Position numbers and translations under genes: made by a program. Of a stretch of DNA of 64,000 bases, positions 38,896 to 49,100 are shown one piece after another (within the stretch, counting starts at the first letter, position 1; each line of letters begins with the position of its first letter). The notes under the pieces are model-generated. The model ran no database searches. It saw only the letters and a program-made list of their open reading frames with translations, and was not told where the DNA came from. The stretch is from Branchiostoma floridae (taxonomy: Eukaryota; Chordata; Leptocardii; Amphioxiformes; Branchiostomatidae), in NCBI RefSeq assembly GCF_000003815.2, contig NC_049993.1, forward strand, positions 10,348,134 to 10,412,133. Reading direction: 5' to 3'.

Positions 38896-39143
38896 GAAGT
38901 ACGAGGGCTCGAAGTGTGCGGAGCTCGAAGTGTGCGGAGCCGTAGATGTCGCGGAAGGAACCATGCCTCTGAACAAACTTGATACATAATTTTGTACACT
39001 GTTTTCTAGCTCGCAGAGACTCTCAATTTGTCAGCCGCAGTTCTGTCATTTTTAACTTTGGGGAATCTGTGCATAGATATCCCCTCGGTAGACTGACTAT
39101 TCTTACAGCTAACGCCATGTGGGCCTCCTGCGACACAATAACG
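38896..39143 (-). pseudogene. broken THAP domain of the transposase
   Basis: One minus-strand frame reads YCVAGGPHGVSC then EGISMHRFPK, the N-terminal zinc-ligand region of a THAP domain. A different frame, after a stop, reads SAHFEPSYF, the typical CSxHF-type end of the domain with its Cys lost. A frameshift or unrecognised intron lies between. A 17-base local duplication (CTCCGCACACTTCGAG) just before the second part adds to the damage. Confidence 0.72.
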
Positions 39144-39446
39144 TCCACTGGACTTTGTACTAACACGACCGGTAGTACAAGACGCCATTACAGCGGACAG
39201 GGGTAGAGCTACTACAAGAACGCGACTCTCTAAAATGACATCATGCATATCATTTGAATTCGCCCTCGGATGCCCCAAATCGCACTTTTTAAAGACGTTT
39301 TAACATAACTTTCCGACCAAATTATCACATGAAAAATATCTCAATCTAATAGCGATGAAATGATCCTCTAGATCGTTAAAAAAGTTTGCAAAAATTAAAA
39401 AATTGATCCTATTTCTCCTAGTCTTTAACCACTCGGCCACCTCGTC

Positions 39447-40145
39447 CCGATGCACACACTCGTTCACCTGTTTCTGGTTGGCATTAACTCGGGATATTGT
39501 AGAGTTGTGCAACGTGCTAAAGGTATATCTCTCCGCAGGTGCAAACAGTAGACGGAAATCGAAAGACTTACCTACGTTTAATCATTAATGTCATTGTTGA
39601 TCAGAAACGAAAACTTTTTGAGATACTTATAAAATCAGAAAATATGTCTTAGTTTTTCGAAACATGAGATTGTAAACATTTAAACATGCCGCGTGATTTA
39701 CTAAAAAGATCTCATTTTTGCCGCCCCTGCGAAGATCAAAGTCCGTGGCTATCACCAAGTTATTACAGTGAAATGGTATTTATGTTGTCAACAAACGCTT
39801 TGACTTGTTTGTTGAAAGTCAGCGCAACGTTCGTTTATTGCAAGGCAATTGAAAAGTCATCCCGTCTTGATGCTCATTTTATAGTTAAAATCGCCACGCA
39901 GTACGTTGATTCTAAATAAAGAATTCGAATACATTTTGAAACAGTCAAGACGCAATTCACTTCATTTCTGAAAATCTTAGTCACCATGGTCTTTTTTAGT
40001 GGGTAGACACATATTTGTGAACACAAATGTTTAATTTTGCACTAGAAACAGCATGCGGTTTTCAGTAAATCGTAGTCAAATTCGAGTTGGACGTTTGGAC
40101 AAAGTTTGGGAGAGAACCGTAGTTCAACAGGGTGAGGTTATCTTA
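39447..40145. other. intergenic, no gene recognised
   Basis: Between the split tRNA-Ser(GCT) and the intact tRNA-Ser(AGA). Only short chance open frames are seen. Confidence 0.5.
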
Positions 40146-40227
40146 GTTGTCGTGGCCGAGTGGTTAAGGCGATAGACTAGAAATCTATTGGGCTCTGCCC
40201 GCGCAGGTTCGAATCCTGCCGACAACG
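40146..40227 (+). tRNA. tRNA-Ser (anticodon AGA)
   Basis: 82 nt. Acceptor GTTGTCG pairs with CGACAAC and is followed by discriminator G. The A box TGGCCGAGTGG, anticodon loop CTAGAAA with anticodon AGA, long variable arm GGGCTCTGCCC (class II, serine-like) and B box GGTTCGAATCC are all intact. A short T run follows at 40232-40236, suitable for polymerase III termination. No intron. Confidence 0.97.
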
Positions 40228-40231
40228 ACAT

Positions 40232-40236
40232 TGTTT
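40232..40236 (+). terminator. polymerase III T-run terminator of tRNA-Ser(AGA)
   Basis: A run of T begins a few bases after the mature 3' end of the tRNA, the usual position for a Pol III stop. Confidence 0.6.
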
Positions 40237-40796
40237 TTTATCCAAATAAAGAACATTTCGAGATACACAAGCTTTGCTTCTCAAAGCACATTGATTTTAT
40301 GAAACGAGAAGCAGAATAACAGGCCGTTTCTTACTTTAATCACTCTTGTAAGGCCCGTTAAATTATAGGGCAAAGTCCACTTCCGGATCCTGTCACCAAT
40401 ATAGTTGACTGTAGTCTATAAAGGGAACTGGGTGTACTACTGGTAGTAAGATAGGAGGTAACTTTCCTTAAACGTCTAAACAATATTAAAAAGTGCAACA
40501 AAGCTAGCAGTACATTCTGTGTAGTGTTTGTTCTGTGACAAGTTTATTCAATGCTGCTCAATTGCAGAATGTAATAGGCTTATGTCAATAAAACTGATAT
40601 TTTAGCATAACTCTAAGATAGACAAGGCATGCAAAGGGTTAATAAAATAATAATTTACATTTTAGCCCTCTGTAATATCATAAAAATACACCATAAAAGT
40701 ACTAGTGACAACATGAATATACAAGTATGGCACAAGAAAGCAATTAGACAACAAATACATGTCATACAATGAGGCAACCACTTAAAAATATAAGAA
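40237..40796. other. 3' flank of DUS4L, with candidate poly(A) signal
   Basis: No exon seen. AATAAA on the minus strand at 40548-40543, about 250 bases past the DUS4L stop, is a plausible poly(A) signal. Confidence 0.4.
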
Positions 40797-42191
40797 CTAG
40801 CTATCAAAACAGAGTGATATGTTGTCTGTATCAGCATAACCATTTTGTGTAGGAAGACTCTTGTTATTTACTGCACTATCAGGGTTGTAGGAAACCCCAT
40901 AATGCTCCTCTAGATAGTCCAACACTGCTGCTGTACTAGTCAGTGCATTGAAGACTCTCTTCTCAGATTTGGGAGTGACTCGTTCAAACATGTACATCAG
41001 GTGGTGATGGAAGCATGTAAAATGAGTTCCCAGCTTCAGAGAAATGTCCACCCAGTCCTGTACGCACTGTAATGGGGTCTGGTCATACCCCGCGTACATT
41101 CCCGGATTCTGGAGTATACCACGTGCTGCCATCACTCCGTCAACTCCCGTTAAACTCTGTACACGTCTCACATCCTCTAAGTTCTTAATGTCGCCATTTG
41201 CAATGACAGGAATACTCAGGCTCTGTTTTATGAGAGAAATAGCTTCAGTGTTGACAGGCTCCCCTCTCTGTGTGGGGGTTCTACCATGTACAGCTATCCA
41301 GGATACACCTGCATGTTCTGCCTTCTGACACATATCTACTGTTTCTCTCAAGTCTTTGTGAAGCCTGATTTTAATGGAAACTGAGAAATCTTTGTCAGAA
41401 ACTCTAGCTCTAGCCTGTCGGACCATGTCAGAGACGAGCTCGGGATTTTTCAGAAGACATGATCCGTACCCCTCCGCCATGGCCCACCGCTGCGGACAGC
41501 CGCAGTTCAGATCCACTCCGTCAGAGTACGGCGCAACGATCTCCGCAGCGTCAGCTAATGTCACACCATCTCTCGCTGCAAACTGGACCACAAGCGGCCT
41601 GTCTGCGGAGTTCGTGGTGAACTCGCTGTCTCGGGCTTTCAGAGACTTCACGAAAGATTCAGCGATGATCATAGGAGAGAAGGCGAGATCGCAGTTGTAG
41701 CGGCGCACGAGAGCGCGAAACGGTAACTTGGAGTAACGTACCATGGGCGCGCACACGTGCACGACTTTCCCCGGCTGGAACAGTTCAACAACAGGCACAC
41801 GTCCTGTCGTCGGAGGAAGGTCGTTTGGTACCTGAGCCATACTGGAGGAGAAAAAAAACCATACGGTTACTTCAGGAGGTGCCTCGACCACGTTAAACAG
41901 CCTCATTACCCACACTTTGGGTACAACTGTACCTACTGGCTGCAAAATACACCCGATATTATTATTTACGAAAACTCGATAATTTTGTTAGGACGCGCGC
42001 CGCAGCATCTAGCTAAAAATATACAGACATAGCGAAAGCTTTCATTCACAGACCTTACTACTCCATGTAGAAATGTAGTCTCCGCCTGAAACACGATGCT
42101 GTGCTGGTATAGATCAAGCTAGTAGCTTTAAATCTCATTGATTTGTGCAAGGCAAAACCACTCACGCCGCATAGTGACGAAGGTCGGCCAT
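40797..42191 (-). CDS. DUS4L: tRNA-dihydrouridine synthase DUS4L (U20a/20b type)
   Basis: Reduces uridine to dihydrouridine in the D loop of tRNAs using FMN and NAD(P)H. Two minus-strand exons: 42191-42166 (ATG with Kozak-like AAGATGGCC, donor GTGAGT) and 41841-40797. The 324-base intron ends in a long T-rich tract plus CAG. The join rebuilds one Ala codon in frame, giving 356 residues, against about 317 in human DUS4L. The TIM barrel has APMVRYSKLPFR near the start, the active-site motif LNCGCPQ (catalytic Cys near 124) followed by GYGSCLL, then IKIRLH, VHGRTPTQRG, ANGDI and GVMAARGILQNP. An open frame runs 35 codons further upstream of MAQVPND, but that is intron read-through. Translation could instead start at MAQVPND (41840) if exon 1 is non-coding. 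The gene is divergent from HEATR1. Confidence 0.95.
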
Positions 42192-43125
42192 CTTGATAAT
42201 ACGGAAGGTACCACTGATGCTGAAAAGGGGACAATGGAATTAATGTTACGCATCTGTTAAATGGTAAATGGTTCTTACTGATGAAAAGTCTTAACACAGC
42301 ACATATTATAAAGCTGAATCATGAAATTCAAGTTACTATAAAGACTTTTCGTTTTCTGAGTTGTTTTTATTATATAAATATACCTTAGCGATGAATGTAG
42401 TAATCCAACCCGGAAGTAATTGATAGCATTTCGACCTGTCGCCGCACGTGGACGTCCCACAGTTTTCATACGTGAAGATCGCTGTTTTCACCATCTTTTG
42501 GAGGGCGTAAGTCCACAGGTGTGTGCACTGTGTTACAAAAGACCCACAAGAACATAATTTGTACAAGTCTGATGAGAAATGATGCTTTCTTAAGGAATAA
42601 ATCACCGATGATCAAAACGGGACATGTCCCGGGACGTAATCTCCAAGCAGATATAAAGTGTATGTGCGTTTCGCGTGCTAATGCGACATGTTTCTTGGAA
42701 AGTACACCGTTGATTTCTCTTAACACTCTTCTGAAAACATTGAAAAAAGGTGAGCACCTAAAAATATGAACTTATTGCTACTAAACAACGCTTCGGACAC
42801 TGATACTTACTAGTAGCCTGGAACAACATTCTACTTGGAGATTGCTGTAACGTCTCATACCCTGAGTTTCTGGTTGCCTATGTGAATATCTATTATCTTA
42901 CTGAAAGGATAAAGATGGGCTGGGATGATCAGTGATCAAAAACTGCATTTCATTTTTTTCTGGAACCCTTTTGAATGAGGAACTTGTGTTCATAAACAGA
43001 CAGATTATGTTCATAAACAGACCCCAAACCAGTTACACATATGAATTATGATACCTTTCTAGAACGATGTTGGCAGAATGTTCACAAAATACTCCTTACA
43101 TCACTTCCTCTGTAGACACACCGCA
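42192..43125. promoter_or_regulatory. shared upstream region between divergent DUS4L and HEATR1
   Basis: 934 bases separate the two start codons. A YY1-like CCATCTT lies at the DUS4L start, typical of housekeeping promoters with the motif at the initiator. HEATR1's start exon is preceded at 43108-43114 by a CTCTGTAG acceptor-like sequence, so a non-coding first exon may lie within this interval. A dispersed-repeat terminus occurs near 42620-42654. Confidence 0.45.
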
Positions 43126-46100
43126 ATGACGTCGCTAGCAACCCAGCTGCAGCGGCTAGCCCTGCCCCAGTCGGAACTGGCTGTACCAGACAAGGACCGG
43201 GAACGTGCTTCACTGCTGTTTGATCCCAAGGAGGCTGCTAATCTAGACAGGGATACCTTCTACGCTTTGGGTTAGTGATGATGAAGAGTTTGTTGGTAGT
43301 ACATACAGTTTATATATATAGAATTTACTGAATATGATACTTACTGTTTGTAGCAACTAAAAAGTTTTGTTGCATTCTGCAGTAGAGATGAGTTAGCCAA
43401 TTCATCATGTATCCATTCATTATGCGTATATAAAAAGGTACAGTTGAATCATAGACTTTTGAAGACATTGGCTTTAACCCTCTCAGCACGTCATAAAATT
43501 TTTTCCTGTATACCATATACGACATATAATTTCAGTCTATACAGGTGTCAATTAGTACTTTTTGTTAATTATTATTACAGCTGCTATGTAAGGAGTAGAC
43601 TAGGAAAACTATATATTTCTGGAAAGCTCACAGACTGGCCTTTCCAATAAAAGCAAAATAAACATCATACCATCAATCTGATAGTAGTAATAGTAATAAC
43701 AATAAACAAAAACACAATATGCAAAACAAAACAAAAACATGTCTCACAAAATAAAAAGTCCATTCAGGGGCAAAAACATACTTTATTTATCCTGAAACTA
43801 CACAGAAATACATTATAATACAAGAGCAATGCTGGTATTATGTGATGGGCATCAAACATCTTCACACTGCTCATCATCTTCATCGATGTTGTCACTGCTG
43901 GATGCTGGGGAGAAAACCAAAATATAGTTTATAATAATCACATGTTTTGTTGTTGAACAATTGTATTGTTGTATTATCATGTGAAATTGTTGTTTTGTTG
44001 AGGAAAAATTGTAGTAATATTATTTAAAAAATAGTACAACTTCCAACCACTTTCATTTATATGTTCACATAAGTATAACTACAAGCTCTGACAATATCTA
44101 CAAAAAAAAAATTTGAAAAAAAAAAATTTGAAAAAAGTAAAACAGAACAGGTTTTGCTATCGCAAACCTGTAAAATGCAGCTAGATATTAGCAGTACGAA
44201 ACCGCAAACCTGGCATGAAGAGACTACAGCCAATATTCAACCAAAAAAACCCCGTTGTTTACCTTGTTGTTCGTCACTTTCCCCGCTGGTGGGAGCCTCC
44301 ACTAAATCTTCATTATCGGCCGACGAGGCCCCTGAAGCACTCATGATTATCTAGCGTCTGGATTACGTTCAAATAAGGTTTGAATGAAGTCAAAATGCTG
44401 TATGTTTTCTGATTGATTGGTTCTCTTACAATTACCAGCGTTCTAGTTGTGGGATTCGTCATGATGGTGGGCAGGGAGTTCAAAATCCAAAACGTGACGT
44501 ACGAAGCCCCGTACGTGGCTTCTCGCGGTCTACGGGAAAGCCACGAAAATGGCTTTTCGTGCTGAGAGGGTTAATGATTAAAATGAACATGTGAGAATGT
44601 TCTCATATTCACTCGCTGTAGTAGCAGTAATATGTACAAATGAAGTTAATCTAAAATTGGTCATAAAAATATGCAGATATTTGCAGCAGATGTCTTCACC
44701 AATCTGAATTTTGTGAAAAATTGATTTGTCTTTTCCCAACAGGAGTGAATGGTCTGGATGAGCTGGCCAACATCGACCCCGTGTTTACAGACTTCCACAA
44801 CAACCTGTTCAGTCAGTCGTCTAAAAATCTGGAGCGAGTCGTCCAGACCAAGGAGGTGAACGCCAGACTGGATGAGAACATTTCTCGCTTCCTGACGTGC
44901 GTCTCTCCGTACTTCCTGCTGAGACCTGCCCAGAAGGCACTGGAGTGGCTTATCAACAGGTCTGATGTTTACTGGAATTACTCTTGTTATTGCATGTCTC
45001 ATATAGCTGCAATGGAGTGTAATCACTTATATATATTTCCACTAGTTGTAATATCTATTACCTTTGCCAAAGAGGCTATATTTTTGGTGACATTTGTATG
45101 TGACTGTGTGTGTATGTGTGTGTATGTATGCATGTATGTATGTTTTTGGATGGACATCTTAACTCTAAAATGCCTGGATGGATTGCATTAATTTAATACT
45201 TGGTTGGTATGCGGATAGTCTTGTTCAACTTGAAGTATACATTGTAAGATATTTTCACAGTCTTTTGACATTCAACATTATACAAATGCACATGTACCAT
45301 ATAGCTACTGATTTGAAATATTATTTTTGCAGAGGTAACTTAAAAGCAATGTTTGATGGAAGATTTTAGGAACCTTTACGTGAGTGTCTACTAGTATATG
45401 CATCTATATATCAACATCAAGTTGTTTTCAACATCATGTTGTTTTCTTGCTGAAGTCCTAATGATTGCACCCCCCCCCCCTTTCCCCATTCAGGTTCCAC
45501 ATCCACAGATTTAACACAGATGAACTGGTGGCATGTGTGTTGCCCTATCACCAGACTAAGATGTTTGTACGAGTTGTCCAGCTCTTAAAGATCGACCAGC
45601 CAACCAACCGCTGGAACTGGATGGCAGCCATTAAGGTCTGTGGGCAGTAATTCTTTTCTTTTTATTCTCTTCTCAACATCAATTTGTTTTACAAATTTCA
45701 AAATGTTAAACATGACATATGCAGCTGCACAGTTTTTATTTTCAAAACATTGACAAGACTCCATATACCAAATATCAATCCTCCATCAAGTCTGTCTCAA
45801 GTTATTGTGTTAGCAGATGAATTGTCACATGCAGTGACATAAATGAATGCTGCCAAAAATATTTTTCAAATATATGATTAAAGCGTTGAATTAAATCTTC
45901 AATCAGTGAACACTCTTACAGCCGATAGAGAAGTTTATAATTTTTTCTGTGTCCCCAGAAACCTGGCACCCCTCTGGCATGGTCCACTGTTATCAACCAC
46001 TGTGCTGCTGATCTGGGCTTCCTCACCTTCATCTGTGATATGGTGCAGAAGGCAGTCAAGGTGACTAATAGTACTAATACATATTGTACAGCATCATCAT

Positions 46101-49100
46101 CATCATTGCGGGCTGCTTGCCCAGACCAAGTCCACTCATTCTCTCCATGCTGTTCTGTCCCCCATAACGTTCTCATCTACAGCACATATCTGTATATATT
46201 AAAGGAAAAGTCTGTATATTGAAAGCTTGTTTGTAAGAGCTTTACTTTGTGTACAGATCCCTTTGTGTCCCTACGGTGCAAGCCTAGGTCCTCTTCAAAC
46301 TCACGTCGCTTTACTATTCAATTGCCAATTTCCAAGACCTTCTAGTTCTACAGCAACAGTGTCTTTCCACGGACAGCAAAATTATGGAACTCTCTTGATG
46401 ACACCTGTTTCCCTCATGTCTACAACTTATCAGCCTACAAAACAAATGTCCACTGCTATCTCCGTGCACAGTTTCAAACTTCTTAGTTCATTGTCTTGAA
46501 GTGGTCTTGTGACCTTGCTTTGAACAATCTCGTTGAAAAAAAATGGATCAGGGTACAGAATTTTTTTATCTTGTTATGTAAGACCCAAAATCTTTTCTTG
46601 CATCACAAATGTTTTTTGGCTGTTCCATCCAGGTTCACTCTTCCCTGGACTCCTCTGCACCCTCCCCCATGCGTGCCCTCATCAGTTTCTATGCCACCAC
46701 CATCCTGGGGGCACTGGAGGTCACGGAAATCATCAAAGAGAACATGGTGACAAAACTGCTGCCCTACATCATAAAGGGGCTGAAGTCCCGGACTATTCCG
46801 GACTACAAGGCAGCCTCGTATCTGATTATAGGACAGCTGGCTAACAAAATCACCATGCAGGGTCTTCTGGTACAGACGTTCGTCAAGGGTGTGTGCAAGG
46901 TCAGTGGACAGGTTTTGGTTCCAGAAATGTGGGGACTGAGATGTCATTATATGACCTTAGTAAAAGATTCATCCATATATGCATATTACATTGAGTTTTC
47001 TTAAAGGAAAAACAATATGGGCTTGGTACACTAATGGTTATCTCACATATATGAGGTATACTTGGTCAATGCTTAGATAGTTAGAAGCTTGTCCTTAAGC
47101 CCCCTTTACAAATCNNNNNNNNNNNNNNNNNNNNNNNNNNNNNNNNNNNNNNNNNNNNNNNNNNNNNNNNNNNNNNNNNNNNNNNNNNNNNNNNNNNNNN
47201 NNNNNNNNNNNNNNAGCTCGCTGACACTCGGCCGAGCTAAATTCTTGATTTGTAAAGGGGGCTTTAAGATAATCATGAAAGAAGACATGGAAGACAAGAC
47301 TTAATTTTTCAATGCAGCCATATTGACTTTTGAAAAACAAGTGTCATGTGTGATGTAATTTACTTTAAGTTCTTTAGTTTGAAAGCTTCTGCTGTTTAGT
47401 GCCAGCAAATGATGCATGTTTTCTACATCATATATTTCACAGCACATCAGCCCACAGCTGTCTGTGGAGGCTGTCACCTGTCTGGCTGTTCTGTGTCACA
47501 AACAGCGGGTGGACAAGCTGCCCAAGAGGTGGGGAAATGATATCTTTTTTAAACTTGGCATTTATGCTAAGTTGCAAATATGTTTCTCTGTGAGGCATAT
47601 CAGGTAGGGCTGGGTACCGGTACGATGGGTACCGGTACAAAGCTGTTTTTTCTTGTTAGACCAGTCTGAAAAGAACAGACCTGAACAAATTTGGTGGACA
47701 GGATGTTGGACCTATTAGAACATAAAAAGGGGCATTCACACTTTTTGGGGCTTACTGGTCAAAGAAAATGACAAGAATGAAGTAGAGTAGAGTTTATACT
47801 ATTAGCCATTTCTAGCAAGTTTCACAGTCACAAAGGCATTTAGCCTTGTAGGATTTTAAAATTGCCAGAGTGAGTCGATACTCAACCAAACAAATTCCTT
47901 TGTTTTGACTTGAATTTTCTGTACCAGTATCCACTCCTGATATCAGCACTTTGTGAAAGTGTTTGTAACCATGGAGCTCCCATTTTCCACAGGTCCTTCA
48001 AACACCTGTGTAGAGTACCAGGCCTGGTGCAGACCCTGGCCAGACTGGGCACTGCTCATGACATCACAGGACTGCTGGCCGTCTTCTTACCAGCACTTGT
48101 CAAAGCTGCTGTCAATGATACAGGTTAGAAAGTTGTCGGCACAATAATCTAACAATAGAAGTTAATTGTTTATTGTAAAAGAAAACTAAGCAAACTAGTG
48201 AAAACATCTGCAATGGTCCAAGAAGTAAGACTTGATGAGTCAAATTAGTTTGCATTCATTTTACAGACTACCTGTGTCCAACCCTAAACCCCTACCCACT
48301 ACCCCACAGATATGTAGCAATGTTTTTGAAGAAAAGGGTACCACAAGAACTGTGGTACAGTAATCTAACTCTCCATTGGGTACTAATGGGTACCTCTGTC
48401 CCCAGTCTCCACCACCACAGGTACCAGCAGTGAGGGTGAGGATGGTACCACTGGTCCTGTCAGCTACTGTGGTCTTCTGGAGAACCTGCTGTTAGATGTG
48501 GAACTGACAGAATCACTACAGACACTGGTGGCCAAGTGAGTGTTGTAGGATGCATCCTTAAAGCTCTTTTAAGTGTAGAACATTTGTTATTGATTGTCTA
48601 GTCAAAATCAAAATTCCCCATGGTGCAATTAAAATGTTTCTTTCCCTTCTTAAGTTTTTGCTAGATGTTTACTGTGAGCAATGTGTAATTATTCTGTATT
48701 AAAGGTTGCTAAGAAATATAGAGGTTTGGATATGTTGAAGAAAAATAATGGTTTCTGCTTTTTCAGACATTTGTTCCAAGAGTACCTCACAGTAAGAGGT
48801 CATGTGGCTGGAAAGTCATCAGCCACAGTGCAGTCTCTAAATGAGAGGGTGGGGCCCATTGTCAAACTGATTGACAGGAGATACCCTGTTGCCATGGATA
48901 CCATCCTGCAGATCCACATGGGTCAGAGTTCAGAGGAGGCTTCCCATGATGCCGAGCATGTGCAGGAGTTTGTTAGCTTGTCACTTGGAGGGTTAAAACA
49001 TCAGCTGGTCCCTGAAGCACAGACATCCCTGGTGCTGTCTCTTAACCATCCCAATGCTACTGTACGCAAAAATGCTGTCAAACACCTTCCAAAGGCCTGG

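Larger units (their letters stand above)
36867..39424 (-). mobile_element. TTAA-inserting, THAP-encoding DNA transposon (Kolobok-like), decayed
   Basis: 2558 bases bounded by TTAA on both sides (36863-36866 and 39425-39428), where the interrupted tRNA has only one TTAA. This is direct evidence of a target-site duplication. The ends share AG at the tip and a GAAAT..ATC core, so the terminal inverted repeats are weak. The minus strand carries THAP-domain fragments. TTAA duplication plus THAP is the known signature of the Kolobok superfamily. I cannot recognise a catalytic domain, and the element looks defective. Confidence 0.75.
36803..39446 (-). pseudogene. tRNA-Ser(GCT) gene split by a transposon
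   Basis: On the minus strand, 39446-39425 is the 5' part: acceptor GACGAGG, then TGGCCGAGTGG (A box), then TTAA. The gene resumes at 36866-36803 with TTAAGGCGATGG, anticodon loop ACTGCTAA (GCT anticodon), a serine-type long variable arm, the B box GGTTCGAATCC, acceptor CCTCGTC and discriminator G. Joined across one TTAA, the halves would make a complete class II tRNA-Ser with a seven-pair acceptor stem. The break lies in the D loop. The gene is presumably dead, as 2.56 kb separates the A and B boxes. Confidence 0.9.

Noticed and set aside
36803-39446. Intron-containing tRNA gene
   Set aside because: The split is in the D loop, not after the anticodon, the spacer is 2.56 kb, and TTAA is duplicated at the joints, which indicates insertion.
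41842-41945. 35-residue N-terminal extension of the DUS4L open frame
   Set aside because: It crosses a T-rich tract plus CAG acceptor, is unlike other DUS4L N-termini, and a better upstream mini-exon joins in frame.
43078-43125. In-frame upstream ATG before HEATR1
   Set aside because: The human start aligns exactly at 43126, and the intervening sequence contains an acceptor-like CTCTGTAG, so the upstream part is probably intronic or UTR.
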